Below are positions 42,520 through 51,870 of a stretch of 64,000 bases of DNA, piece by piece (position 1 is the stretch's first letter; every line of letters begins with the position of its first letter). The stretch lies in the NCBI GenBank assembly GCA_965220105.1, contig OZ244811.1:1240001-1304000 (forward strand), read 5' to 3'. A model generated the notes under the pieces. It made no database searches. It was not told the origin of the DNA and saw nothing but the letters and a program-made list of their open reading frames with translations. This DNA comes from Bin87 sp965220105. GTDB taxonomy: Bacteria; Chloroflexota; Dehalococcoidia; Lucifugimonadales; UBA3495. The position numbers were made by a program, and so were the translations under genes.

Positions 42520-43545
42520 TGGCAAGAGGTTGGGGATTGCGTAGCCCCGACAGTTTGGCTCGCTCCGGCGCGCTGAGCTTCTTGGTAGGGGGCTCTCGGC
42601 GTAGGCGTATTTGCGAACGGTATCGCGAGCGATGCCGAGTTCCCGGGCGACGGCCCGCAGGGACAGCCCCTTGAGTTGGGGCCGCTTTCCACCGGGCCTT
42701 CTGAGTGGGCGTCGGTGTGCGCCCCCATATGGTCGGCGCTTTGCTGGTGGCGTCCTTTTCAGCGGCATCTTTCTTGACCGCGGCCTCGTCGATTCGCACC
42801 GGTTCCAGCGCCGCCAAGCGTTCCTGCTGGGACCTGCTGATGTGGCGGCTGCCCACGCTGCTGACGATGCGCTTGAGCTCCGTTCCCAGAGACCAAGCGG
42901 TGACCGAGGCCCACAATGCGCCCATCAGCGGCGACGGTTCCTGAGTGGACACCGTTGCCCCTGGTACTGGACAATTAGTTCGCTGTCGGGTCGTTCCAGT
43001 ACGTCCACTCGCAATCCGGCGTAGCTGGGACGTTCCTGATCAGGCAGCAGTTTCAGGACCGGCCAGTGGTACTTCACCGTGTTGTCCCGGGTGACCTTGC
43101 GGGTGTGCTTGAAGCAGAGGGTTTCAGAGAGGCGCGGATCCGGCGACACTGGACGGTAGGCCGCTTCTAGATGCTCCGGATGTACGGCGAAGCGGGCGTT
43201 GCATCGGGGCCGGAAGTCCTGCAGCACGGCGATGGCCTGGTCGATGGTCCTGGCGTCGGCCAGTCGCAGTTCGGTGACCAGCCGGTCCTGGAAGGTCTCC
43301 GCCATGCGCTCCACCCGACCCTTGGTCTGGGGAGAGCGGGCGAAGATCTGCCCGATTCCCAGTTCCTACAAAGCTCGGGTGAACTGGGTGGCTTCCGTCG
43401 CCGTCTCCGGCTGGCGAGCGTTTTGCTTGAAGACGGCGTGGTGGTGGCTGTACAGGGCCGAGGGAATGCCCCAGCGCACGATCAGCCCCTCCAGCAGCAT
43501 GAAGTAGACCCGGGTGTCCTCATCGGAATAAATAACACCGGTGTC
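42520..43545 (-). pseudogene. Dead ISNCY/IS481-like transposase (rve integrase core), multiple lesions
   Basis: Minus-strand text in successive frames gives DDTGVIYSDEDTRVYFMLLE, GLIVRWGIPSALYSHHHAVF, a TAG at 43367-43369, ELGIGQIFARSPQTKGRVER, MAETFQDRLVTELRLADART, KHTRKVTRDNTVKYHWPVLK, and finally a C-terminal helix-turn-helix, SLRAVARELGIARDTVRKYA, in other frames. Together these outline a full rve-type transposase, with the Glu in the KGRVER motif. At least one nonsense codon and two frameshifts make it non-functional. Confidence 0.75.
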
Positions 43546-43559
43546 ACGTCGCGCTCAGA

Positions 43560-44215
43560 TCCTCCGTCGTTTGCAGGTTGGAATCCGCGCCGAACACCAT
43601 TGATTCGAGTGAATCGATCGAGGATGGCGCTGCTTCTGCGGCTGCCGTTTACGCTTCCAGCGCCGCCTCCACGCCCCTCCGTCGGACAGCCAAAGTGCCG
43701 GCGAATGCGTTGGCCGGCGTAACGGTCATAGCCGATGAAGCCGCTCACCACGGCGCCATTCTTCTGCTCGATCCAGGCCTGATCGTTCTTGCGGTACGCT
43801 AGTGAGGGATTGAACTCGATGCCCTGGTCCGATCAGTACCGGATCAGGGTAGTTTTGATGAACGTTCCGTAGTAGGCCGTTCAGCATTAGTGCGATTCGA
43901 TGCCTCTGACGGCGGAGGGTAGCAGTCGCCGGATGGCTCCCAATCCGGCCACTACCCATCGAAAGTGCCCACCGGAACATGGTGCCCAGCGACTGCCGTT
44001 TGCGGAGTTCGCGCCGACTCCCGGCAGTGGCCGTATGGGTTTGAGCAGCCGGTCCACGGTCGCGACTCTGGCCTCCAGCAGCCGTCGGAGTACCGTGGAG
44101 TCCAGGTCCAGAAGCTCTTGGCGCTCCATGGACTCCACCAGGTTGGGTAGAGCCGCGTCCAATCGGTTGCCACAGATTTCGAACCGCCATTTATCTTACC
44201 GTGTGTCGTCACGCG
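43560..44215 (-). pseudogene. Dead rve-type transposase (second family), internally deleted
   Basis: The right part encodes MDAALPNLVESMERQELLDL then DSTVLRRLLEARVATVDRLL, the N-terminal segment of an rve-type transposase. After a deletion and shifts the left part reads DQGIEFNPSLAYRKNDQAWI then EQKNGAVVSGFIGYDRYAGQ, the region around the third catalytic residue (NDQAWIEQKN). The first two catalytic motifs are missing. It adjoins the other dead transposase, so two elements have decayed side by side. Confidence 0.7.
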
Positions 44216-44312
44216 GATTCAGGCAGAGGAAGAATACCCATTGCCGCATCGGAGACCAGTGCGGGTAACCGCAGACACGCTCAATCTCGGAGAGCACCCA
44301 CCGGCTGTAATT

Positions 44313-45281
44313 TTAGCGCATGGGGAAATTTTCTACCGGGTATTCAAAGTAGGTTGCGGTCACGAGATGGTGTAACTCCCGACAATGCTCCCGCACCTGC
44401 CACAACAAGCCGTAGCGGTCTTCCCTGTCGGGCCAATCGTAATGGATCAGTGCCGCCATGCGGCCGGCCAGCCGCGTGACGGCGGCGCTGGCCTTGGCGT
44501 CGGGGCCGGGGCCGATAGACGCCAAGCCTGATGCTGTCCTGTCCAGAGACCTGCACAGCGAGTCCGGCAGCAGGGGGTCCGTGGTCAGCAGGTTCAACAC
44601 CTGACTCGGTCGCACTTCAATGCTGTAGCTGTGGTTGTAGGCCTCAAAAGCATGATAAATACGCAACAGGCTGGTCCAGTCGGCATCGGAATTCTCATCC
44701 GTCTGCGAGTCCGCGGCCAGTTGCGCCAGGAACAACGACGTGGACATCTGGGCCCGCTCAACAAAGCGGCCAAGCTGCATGAAACGCCAGCCTTCGTCCC
44801 GGTACATGGTCGCACCGGCCACGCCGGAAACCGCGCTCATCTCCGCGGCAGTTTCGGCGTAGAAACCCTCCGGAGAAGTCAACCAGATGTCTTGTATGTT
44901 GATTTTCTGAAGTCGCAGGTAGGCCAGGTTAAGGCTGGTCCATAGCTCGCTGCTGATGCAGTGGCGTATCTGCCGGGCGTTCTCCCGGCCCATGGCGAAA
45001 CAGCTCCACACCGAATCGGGGTTGGAGCGCTCGAAGGTCAGGTCGTCGGCAAGGGTAAAGGAATCTGCCAGCGTAAACTCGTCGTTGTTCATCAGTTCCA
45101 GGCTGCCGCCGGGAGGTTGCCGGTTTAAGCCGCCATAGATGCGGACCCAGCCAATATGGATCTCCCTGATGGGCCGGTCGACCAGGGCTTCGGTCTGTAG
45201 TCGCAGCAAACGGCACAGGAACTCAGCCCGTTCCAGGTAGCGGCCCATCCAATAAAGCCCTTTTGCACTGCGCGAAAGCAT
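44313..45281 (-). CDS. Alpha-E domain protein (DUF403)
   Basis: The 322-residue protein starts MLSRSAKGLYWMGRYLERAE, the hallmark opening of alpha-E proteins, followed by helices throughout: SFTLADDLTFERSNPDSVWS, ARQIRHCISSELWTSLNLAY, MYRDEGWRFMQLGRFVERAQ and IYHAFEAYNHSYSIEVRPSQ. Alpha-E proteins are almost always encoded next to a circularly permuted ATP-grasp and are thought to act with it in making or modifying a peptide. Here the ATP-grasp gene ends 5 bp upstream on the same strand. The transglutaminase-like and proteasome-like genes often found in the cluster are not present in this window. Confidence 0.9.
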   Translation of the reverse strand: MLSRSAKGLYWMGRYLERAEFLCRLLRLQTEALVDRPIREIHIGWVRIYGGLNRQPPGGSLELMNNDEFTLADSFTLADDLTFERSNPDSVWSCFAMGRENARQIRHCISSELWTSLNLAYLRLQKINIQDIWLTSPEGFYAETAAEMSAVSGVAGATMYRDEGWRFMQLGRFVERAQMSTSLFLAQLAADSQTDENSDADWTSLLRIYHAFEAYNHSYSIEVRPSQVLNLLTTDPLLPDSLCRSLDRTASGLASIGPGPDAKASAAVTRLAGRMAALIHYDWPDREDRYGLLWQVREHCRELHHLVTATYFEYPVENFPMR

Positions 45282-45286
45282 TCAGC

Positions 45287-46720
45287 TCAGTCCCCCAGCA
45301 CCCAAAGGTCCTTGCCTCCCCCACCCTGGCTGGAGTTCACAACCAGGCTGCCGCGTCGCAAAGCCACGCGACAAAAAGCTCCGGGAATCATGCGGGTCGT
45401 TTTCCCGTGAAGTACGAAAGGCCGCAAATCAACGTGTCGCGGCTCAAAGTTGCCCTCAATGAGGCAAGGCGCCCGGGAGAGGGCCAGTACCGGCTGAGAG
45501 ACGAAGTCGGCGGGGTTGGATCGTAGCTGTACGGCATACTCCTCCCGCTCTTTCGGCGTGGCGTGAGGGCCGATCAGCATCCCGTACCCCCCTGACTCAC
45601 CCACTCGTTTGACCACCAGGTTCTCCAGATTGTCCAGGGTGTATTCCAAATCTCTGGGGCGACGACAGAGGTTCGTCTCCACGTTGGCCAGGATCGCCTC
45701 TTCTCCCAGGTAGTAACGAATCATATCGGGCACATAAGCGTATACGCTCTTGTCGTCGGCAACTCCCGTACCCGGCGCGTTTACCAGGGCTACGTTTCCC
45801 AGCTTGTAGGCATGGAGGAGGCCCGGTACGCCGAGCAGGGAATCAGGGCGGAAAGCGAGTGGGTCCAGGAAATCGTCGTCCACACGGCGGTAGACTACGT
45901 CCACACGGCGCAGGCCGGTGGTGGTCCGCATGTAAACGAAACCATCGTTCACCAGCAGGTCTCGCCCCTCCACCAGCTCCGCGCCGATCTCGTGGGCTAG
46001 AAACATATGCTCGTAGAAGGCCGAGTTGTAGACCCCTGGGGTCAACAGTGCAATGCAGGGCTCAGACCGTCCACTGGGCGCGAGTTCAAGAAGCGTCTCC
46101 AGCAGGAGGCGTCCGTACTGCTCCACTTCCTGCACCCGTAGGCTTCTGTACAGCAGTCTCAAACTGGCCTTCACCGCCTTCCGATTCGCGATCATGTAGG
46201 AAACGCCGGAAGGCACCCGCAGGTTGTCCTCAAGCACCCGAAAGCCATCGTTGGTCCGCACCAGGTCCGTACCGCAGATTGCCACCCAGGTGCCGTGGGG
46301 TGCGGAAAAACCCTGCATCTCCATACGATATTGAGGACACCCGAACACCATGTCGGCCGGTATCACCCCGTCAGCAATGATACGGGCCTCACCGTAAACG
46401 TCCTCCAGAAAGAGATTCAGCGTCTTCACGCGCTGGGCCAGACCGGCCTCCAAATACCGCCACTCGGCCCCTGAGAGTATCCGAGGCAGGCAGTCTACCG
46501 GTATTATTCGTTCGTCACCCTCCTCGTCTCCGTAAACCGTGAAGGAGATACCCTCGTTGTAAAAGGACCGGGTCACGCGTTCCTGGATGCTGCTCAGGTC
46601 ATCCTCAGAAAGCTGGCTCAGGGTTTCGTGAAGACGCCGGCAATGCTCTCTGGGCGTGCCATCCGGCTGAAACATCTCGTCATATACGGACGGTTCAAGT
46701 ATGTATTTATCGAAGTTCAC
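45287..46720 (-). CDS. Circularly permuted ATP-grasp protein (DUF404/DUF407)
   Basis: A GTG start at 46720 gives MNFDKYILEPSVYDEMFQPD, the family's usual N-terminus, although no clear ribosome site precedes it. The 477-residue protein contains AEWRYLEAGLAQRVKTLNLF, EDVYGEARIIADGVIPADMV, FRVLEDNLRVPSGVSYMIAN (the E-D-N-x-R-x-P-S-G-V-S-Y signature), NAPGTGVADDKSVYAYVPDM and NLVVKRVGESGGYGMLIGP (the glycine-rich nucleotide-binding loop). It probably uses ATP to activate a carboxylate for amide bond formation. Its partner alpha-E protein follows directly. The substrate of the pair is not known. Confidence 0.9.
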   Translation of the reverse strand: MNFDKYILEPSVYDEMFQPDGTPREHCRRLHETLSQLSEDDLSSIQERVTRSFYNEGISFTVYGDEEGDERIIPVDCLPRILSGAEWRYLEAGLAQRVKTLNLFLEDVYGEARIIADGVIPADMVFGCPQYRMEMQGFSAPHGTWVAICGTDLVRTNDGFRVLEDNLRVPSGVSYMIANRKAVKASLRLLYRSLRVQEVEQYGRLLLETLLELAPSGRSEPCIALLTPGVYNSAFYEHMFLAHEIGAELVEGRDLLVNDGFVYMRTTTGLRRVDVVYRRVDDDFLDPLAFRPDSLLGVPGLLHAYKLGNVALVNAPGTGVADDKSVYAYVPDMIRYYLGEEAILANVETNLCRRPRDLEYTLDNLENLVVKRVGESGGYGMLIGPHATPKEREEYAVQLRSNPADFVSQPVLALSRAPCLIEGNFEPRHVDLRPFVLHGKTTRMIPGAFCRVALRRGSLVVNSSQGGGGKDLWVLGD

Positions 46721-47017
46721 GGCACCGAATATACCATGCGAAGGCTCAGGCCGGCGATAACACGGCGGACCGGCGGCAGGCTCTTTCGATCATTCATCGG
46801 GAAGTCGTTCTGGCGAAATTCGGAGCCCAATAAAAACCTCGATTGCAGACGAACTGTCTCTGCTCAAGCACCCTGGATTCCGGCTCAATGACGGATTGAT
46901 GAGACAATCAAAAGGACCTGCGCCGGATGTTGCGATCCTCTCCCGGTTAACGGCTTCCACAAAAGAGAGCGGTTCATTTGATGCGCCATCAATTTCGAGA
47001 CCGACATGTCGATGTCC

Positions 47018-47173
47018 TCACGCGCCGGCCATGGGCGCCTGCCCGGATCTAATCAACCGTTCGATGTCCAGGATTATGGCGCGGTCACTGGCGTCTATGG
47101 CGGCCTCTAGAGCTTTCTGGAATTCGCGCGCGTTGGCGCCATCGACCCTCCCGTCCGTCTTTGCGATTAGCAT
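47018..47173 (-). pseudogene. Truncated STAS-domain (anti-anti-sigma) protein
   Basis: From an ATG at 47173 the 51-codon frame reads MLIAKTDGRVDGANAREFQK then ALEAAIDASDRAIILDIERL, the first half of an SpoIIAA-like STAS domain. It then departs into IRSGQAPMAGA and stops exactly where the conserved SYISSAG phosphorylation loop should appear, so the functional serine is missing. The frame is open further upstream without a good start. It lies just downstream of glnK on the same strand. Confidence 0.6.
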
Positions 47174-47297
47174 TTCCCCGTGCTGCTCCGTCGAAACCTC
47201 ATTTGGCGCGTCTTCTTCAAGTCCCGAATTCAGGTGCTTTTTGCCCTCGCAGCTCAGTGGCGCTTATTCCCATGTGGGGACTACTCAGATGTCGGGA

Positions 47298-47621
47298 CTA
47301 CGCAGAATCGCCGTCTCCGGCGACCGCGGCCAGCACTTCGTACACCCACACCGTACCGCGTTGCCCAGGATCGGAAGCGCTGGCTTGCCGGATGGCAGAC
47401 ACCACAGGCTCAACGCGATCGTCTTCGACCACCACCTCGATCTTCACCATGGGCATGAAAGCAACCCGGTATTCGGCGCCGCGGTGTATTTCCGCATGGT
47501 CTACCGCCTCTCCGTACCCTTTCACTTCCGTGGCCGTTAGATTGGAGACCCCGATGTGGAGCAAGGCCTCGTGTATCGGATCAAGTCTGTGGGGCCGAAT
47601 CCTTGTCATTACCATTTTCAT
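47298..47621 (-). CDS. glnK: PII nitrogen regulatory protein (GlnK/GlnB)
   Basis: The 107-residue protein is a normal-length PII trimer subunit: IRPHRLDPIHEALLHIGVSN (ferredoxin-like first strand and helix), EIHRGAEYRVAFMPMVKIEV (T-loop with Tyr51, the usual uridylylation site), VVVEDDRVEPVVSAIRQAS and TVWVYEVLAAVAG. PII proteins sense ATP/ADP and 2-oxoglutarate and plug the AmtB channel when nitrogen is sufficient. It starts 21 bp after the amtB stop on the same strand, the conserved amtB-glnK pair in reversed order. Whether Tyr51 is modified cannot be told because no uridylyltransferase gene is in the window. Confidence 0.9.
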   Translation of the reverse strand: MKMVMTRIRPHRLDPIHEALLHIGVSNLTATEVKGYGEAVDHAEIHRGAEYRVAFMPMVKIEVVVEDDRVEPVVSAIRQASASDPGQRGTVWVYEVLAAVAGDGDSA

Positions 47622-47642
47622 CTCAACTCACCCCTTGGTCTC

Positions 47643-48860
47643 TTACATGTCATATCCGCGCTCGCCGTGGGTGGCCAGGTCAAGCCCCACCAATTCATCC
47701 TCTTCGTCAACCCGCATGCCGCCGGTCAGGCGGGACGTTACGAATACGATGATGAAAGTAAAACCGGCTGCCCAGACCATCGTCGCCAGCACACCCAGCG
47801 CCTGGATACCCAATTGGAGGCCGATCGAACCATTTTCAACCGAGAGGCCACCACCTCCAACGATCGCTACCGCGAGAAAGGGTAACAGTAGCGTGCCAAT
47901 AACACCGCCCATTCCGTGCACAGCGAAAACGTCAAGGGAGTCATCGATCTTCCAACGGTACTTCACCATATCGACGGCGAAGAAGCACAGAACTCCAGCC
48001 ACCGCACCCAGAATCAGGCCTCCCACTGGCCCAACGTAGCCCGAGGCGGGTGTGACTGTAGCCAGGCCCGCGATCACTCCGGTGACAGTTCCCACCAGGG
48101 AAACCTTGTGAAACTTGATCCATTCAACGGTCGACCAGGAGATGGCGCCGCTGACGGCCGCAATGTGCGTAACGGCAATTGCCATACCAGCGCCGCCGTC
48201 CGCGGCTAACTGGCTGCCCCCATTAAACCCAAACCAACCCACCCACAGCATCCCCGCTCCGGCTGCCGTCATTCCGGGATTGTGCGAGGGTTGGATCTGG
48301 GTGGGGAATCCCCGCCGCCTACCCACCATGCTGGCAACGACCAGAGCTGATGTTCCGGCGCTGGCGTGCACCACCAACCCGCCCGCAAAGTCCATTACCC
48401 CGAGTTGCTGGAGCCAGCCTCCACCCCACACCCAATGACAGATCGGCGAGTACACCAGAAGCACCCACGCACTGCTCATGATTATTATGGCGGGAAACTT
48501 GGTACGCTCGACGAATGCCCCCACGATAAGGGCTGGCGTGATAACGGCGAACGTCATCTGAAAGATGGCGAATACTATCTCCGGAATTGAACCCCGCAGC
48601 GTATCCTTTCCTATACCCGCGAAGAACGCCTTCTCCACTCCGCCCAGGACACCGCCAACATCGTCGCCAAAGGCCAGGCTGTAGCCCAAAACCATCCACA
48701 ACAAGCTTGCCAAGGCGGTGATGGAGAAGCAATGCATCACCACTGACAACACCGACTTGGACCGAACCAAGCCTCCATAAAACAAAGCCAGGCCCGGCAA
48801 TGTCATGAACAAGACGAGGGCAGTGGCTGCCAGAACCCAGGAGGTATCGCCAGAACTCAA
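47643..48860 (-). CDS. amtB: Ammonium transporter AmtB
   Basis: The start is TTG at 48860, supported by AGGAG 6 bases upstream. The 405-residue protein has about 11 membrane helices without a cleaved signal peptide: LFMTLPGLALFYGGLVRSKS, TPALIVGAFVERTKFPAIII, HWVWGGGWLQQLGVMDFAGG then LVVHASAGTSALV (Asp and first pore His), PGMTAAGAGMLWVGWFGFNG and DVFAVHGMGGVIGTLLLPF (second pore His). It carries ammonium/ammonia across the cytoplasmic membrane. The C-terminus DEEDELVGLDLATHGERGYD matches the conserved regulatory tail that binds PII. It is co-transcribed with glnK, so expression is expected under nitrogen limitation. Confidence 0.95.
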   Translation of the reverse strand: MSSGDTSWVLAATALVLFMTLPGLALFYGGLVRSKSVLSVVMHCFSITALASLLWMVLGYSLAFGDDVGGVLGGVEKAFFAGIGKDTLRGSIPEIVFAIFQMTFAVITPALIVGAFVERTKFPAIIIMSSAWVLLVYSPICHWVWGGGWLQQLGVMDFAGGLVVHASAGTSALVVASMVGRRRGFPTQIQPSHNPGMTAAGAGMLWVGWFGFNGGSQLAADGGAGMAIAVTHIAAVSGAISWSTVEWIKFHKVSLVGTVTGVIAGLATVTPASGYVGPVGGLILGAVAGVLCFFAVDMVKYRWKIDDSLDVFAVHGMGGVIGTLLLPFLAVAIVGGGGLSVENGSIGLQLGIQALGVLATMVWAAGFTFIIVFVTSRLTGGMRVDEEDELVGLDLATHGERGYDM

Positions 48861-49684
48861 GGGACGCTCCTACGCTGTTTTGAGGATTGTCGGGATTACT
48901 AACATTATCAAATTTAGCGTCCGAAGCCCAGCACACGCGATCTGGACGGTCCGGAAGTCTTGGACTTGGGCCCTGGTGGATTCCGAAAACAATGCCCGTT
49001 CTCATTCTGCCGTCGATTACCATGAATTCTCCCAACGCTTTCGTTCTGGCTCTACTCTATACCCGTTGGCGCCGATTCCTCAGTTCTGCGAACTCAGGTC
49101 GAACAGAATGTGTGTTGACGTTCGTTGCCAAAACTCATGGGCCAGTGCTTTTGAACTCCATAGGTTGGGAGCTTCGCGGGGTGACGGGCACCGAGTGAGG
49201 GTTGGCCACCGCCGGGATCGTTGAAACTCGCCGCGTGACGTGGCCCGTCTGGAATCGGCGCATTACGAAACTGTTTCAGCGCCCGCTTGGGGATCAGGGT
49301 GTTGGTGTCCAGTTTCAACCCTCACGGCGTATGCGATGGGTTCGCACATACAACCTCGCTACGCAACTGGAGATGGGATTTCCCAATCATGGGGGACTTG
49401 CGGCCAACGCTTGAAATCCCCTCGTCCTAACCGTTGATACAGACCGGATTGGGCCGCCAGTCCTTCGAAACGGTGCACTATCTACGTACAGGCGCCATGC
49501 GCTACGCAACGCTCCGGGAGTTGATTGCGCGATACCCGGTGGTGTCGGTGTCGCCGCCAACGTCGGGGAAGCCAGATTACGACCGATGAACGCAAGCTGT
49601 GTCGCGGATGACAACCGCGAGAGCGGCCCATATAATGCCGGTAACACAGGTCAACCCACCGACGACACCATTCAGGAGGCCGAG
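48861..49684. other. Long intergenic region upstream of amtB and the VOC gene
   Basis: No credible gene is found. Short frames (for example minus 49094-49318) lack family similarity and ribosome sites. The divergent promoters of amtB and the VOC-protein gene must lie here, but no clear sigma-54 or sigma-70 pair was picked out. Confidence 0.45.
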
Positions 49685-50122
49685 ATGGCTACCGAAACGA
49701 AATTCGAAATTGTGACCAGGCCCCTGGTCAAAATTACCGAGCTGGACCACATCGTCCTGCGAACTAATGACGTGGAGAGATCGCTGCGTTTCTATACCGA
49801 GGTGCTTGGCCTGGAGGCGGAGCGCGTGGACGAATGGCGGGCCGGGGATGTCCGCTTCCCGTCGGCGCGCATAAATGCCGACACGATTATCGACTTTTTC
49901 GCCTCTGAGGAGATACCGGAGAGTCGGGGGGACGTCCGAAACCAGGACCATTTCTGCATGGTCATTGACTACACAGACATGGAGGAACTCAAGGCTCGCT
50001 TCGAGGACCTTGGCGTAGAGATTCAGGCCGGCCCGGGCAAGCGCTGGGGTTCCCACGGCGACGGCATCTCTCTGTACATCTACGACCCCGACGACAACGT
50101 GGTCGAGCTTCGTCACTACTAA
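49685..50122 (+). CDS. VOC-family (glyoxalase/bleomycin resistance/dioxygenase) protein
   Basis: The ATG at 49685 has AGGAGG at 49674-49679. The 145-residue protein is one vicinal-oxygen-chelate module pair: ITELDHIVLRTNDVERSLRF (first metal His), YTEVLGLEAERVDEW, NQDHFCMVIDYTDMEELKAR (second His) and ISLYIYDPDDNVVELRHY (Glu). These give the usual His/His/Glu metal set. Members include glyoxalases, ring-cleaving dioxygenases and fosfomycin-resistance enzymes, and this single-domain form is too generic to assign. It is separated from the neighbouring operons and followed by a palindromic repeat. Confidence 0.88.
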   Translation: MATETKFEIVTRPLVKITELDHIVLRTNDVERSLRFYTEVLGLEAERVDEWRAGDVRFPSARINADTIIDFFASEEIPESRGDVRNQDHFCMVIDYTDMEELKARFEDLGVEIQAGPGKRWGSHGDGISLYIYDPDDNVVELRHY

Positions 50123-50139
50123 GAACCTATCTCAAAACG

Positions 50140-50206
50140 CCCTTCGACAAGCGCACCGTGAGCGGAACGAACTTTGGAATCCGCTCACCCTGAGCATGTC
50201 GAAGGG
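50140..50206. repeat. REP-like inverted repeat
   Basis: cccttcgacaagcgcaccgt then gagcgg (50140-50165) pairs with ccgctcaccctgagcatgtc then gaaggg (50181-50206) with a few mismatches around a 15-nt loop. This CCCTTCGACAxGCTCA-type palindrome is a widely seen extragenic repeat. The remaining gap to 50441 holds no gene. Confidence 0.7.
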
Positions 50207-50441
50207 TGCCACCAAAAGCAAAGGCAGTCAAGAACTCTTGGTTGATCGCCGGTAATTGGTGTTCAGCGTCCGACGGCGAGCAAGCCTCGCACGAGAAGCA
50301 GCGATGCCACGCACGATCGGCGATCTGAGGCGTCGGTAAGCACGTTGCGCCTAGCTGCAACCGCTTACCGGCGCAGTGCCGGCGGCCCTACGGCGGATGG
50401 CGACATCCCGATGGGCAAACGCCAGCACCCCCGGCTAATCC

Positions 50442-51869
50442 TCAGGCCGACGGCGGGTCCAATTCCGGTCGGTAGTCTCGGTCGTAACTCACGGTCCAGC
50501 CCAATTCAACCTGGCGCTCCAGGGGTACTGCGGGCGGCGTTTCGGCGCCCTCCAACGATTCTCCGACGGCTCCGGTTTGTTCCAGGTGGTTAATACGGGA
50601 TTGGGCCAGTCCCAACATCTGCGCCAGCACGTAGTGGTTGTCCTCGCCCAGCAGGGGAGCCGCTTTGGGAATGTGGACGTCGTTCCCCGACATCCGCCAT
50701 CCGCGGCTCGGGTATTCCCGGCGTCCCAGGCCAGTTGCCGCCGGGTGGTCTACGGTTTCGAAATAGCCACGGGCGCGAAACTGCGGATTCGCCAGTAAAC
50801 CCTTGCCGTCCAGGACAGGCCCCGCTGGCACACCCCTTTTCTGGAGCAATTCCATCACCTGATACTGGGATTGGGCCGACGTCCATCCGGCTATGATCTC
50901 GTCCAGCGCGTCCTGGTTTTGCAGCCTGGCGACTGCGTCTGCGAATCTGCCGTCATCGGCAAGTTGCCGGGAATCCATCGCGGCGCAAATCTGCCGCCAT
51001 TCCCCGTCGTCCCGGGCCGCGATCACCACCCACTCGTCGTCGCCTCGGCAAGGGTAGCATCCGTGTGGCGACCAGGATTCATGCCGGTTGCCGATTCGGC
51101 GAGACCGACGGCCATTGAAGGCAAAATCCAGCAGGCCCTCGCCGACGAACGACACGCCCACCTGGTACATGGCCAGATCAATCCACAATCCCTGGCCGGT
51201 GCGGGCTCGGTGGAACAGGCCGGCCATTACCGCCAGTTGCGCCGTCCAGCTGGCCAAGAAGTCGGTATAGGAGTTGGCAATCTTGTTGGGAACGGCGCCC
51301 GGCGCGGACTTTCCGTCGCCGCCAACGTCCAGGTAACCCATGAAAGCGCCGGTGCCATGGGTGGGTTCCAGGGCTGTCGCCATGGCCCCGAAGTCGGTCC
51401 AGGGGCCGGAGTGGCCGTAACCGGTGTTGGATACCATTATCAGGTCTGGCTTCAACTGCCGCAGATGCTGATAGTCCAGGGCGAAACGGCGCATGACCCG
51501 TGGCGTGAAATTCTCCAGCACCACGTCGGACACCGATATCAACTGTTTCAATACCGCCAGGGCATCTTCGGAGCGAAGGTCCAGCGTTACGCTGCGCTTG
51601 CCCCGATTCAGCGTATTGAAGGTTCCCGCCCGTTCCCAATACCGGTCGCCGGGTTCGTTGTCGGGATACGGGCCGTTGAGCGTACGCGTGGTGTCGACGA
51701 AGGCGTTGTGATGGGTCTCTACTTTGATGATCTCGGCGCCCAGGTCGGCCAGATACGCACCGCAATAGGGCATGGCGAACACCCGGCTCAGGTCCAGGAC
51801 GCGGATTCCCTCCAGCGGCAGCGGTTTGACCGCTTTTAGAGTATCCGCCGGTCGTGCCGGTTCGGCCAT
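50442..51869 (-). CDS. CaiB/BaiF-family (type III) CoA-transferase
   Basis: The start MAEPARPADTLKAVKPLPLE at 51869 is 1 bp past the stop of the upstream transferase gene. The 475-residue protein shows the family order: LEGIRVLDLSRVFAMPYCGA, YLADLGAEIIKVETHHN, NRGKRSVTLDLRSEDALAVL, VLENFTPRVMRRFALDYQHL, DLIMVSNTGYGHSGPWTDF and KRGVPAGPVLDGKGLLANPQ. Type III transferases move CoA between carboxylic acids through an aspartyl-CoA intermediate. It is longer than usual at the C-terminus. It is the last gene of the minus-strand catabolic run, and with 51871-53064 may form a heterodimer or act on a different acid. Confidence 0.92.
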   Translation of the reverse strand: MAEPARPADTLKAVKPLPLEGIRVLDLSRVFAMPYCGAYLADLGAEIIKVETHHNAFVDTTRTLNGPYPDNEPGDRYWERAGTFNTLNRGKRSVTLDLRSEDALAVLKQLISVSDVVLENFTPRVMRRFALDYQHLRQLKPDLIMVSNTGYGHSGPWTDFGAMATALEPTHGTGAFMGYLDVGGDGKSAPGAVPNKIANSYTDFLASWTAQLAVMAGLFHRARTGQGLWIDLAMYQVGVSFVGEGLLDFAFNGRRSRRIGNRHESWSPHGCYPCRGDDEWVVIAARDDGEWRQICAAMDSRQLADDGRFADAVARLQNQDALDEIIAGWTSAQSQYQVMELLQKRGVPAGPVLDGKGLLANPQFRARGYFETVDHPAATGLGRREYPSRGWRMSGNDVHIPKAAPLLGEDNHYVLAQMLGLAQSRINHLEQTGAVGESLEGAETPPAVPLERQVELGWTVSYDRDYRPELDPPSA

Positions 51870-51870
51870 A

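Noticed and set aside
49094..49318. 74-codon minus frame upstream of the VOC gene
   Set aside because: No ribosome site, motif or context.
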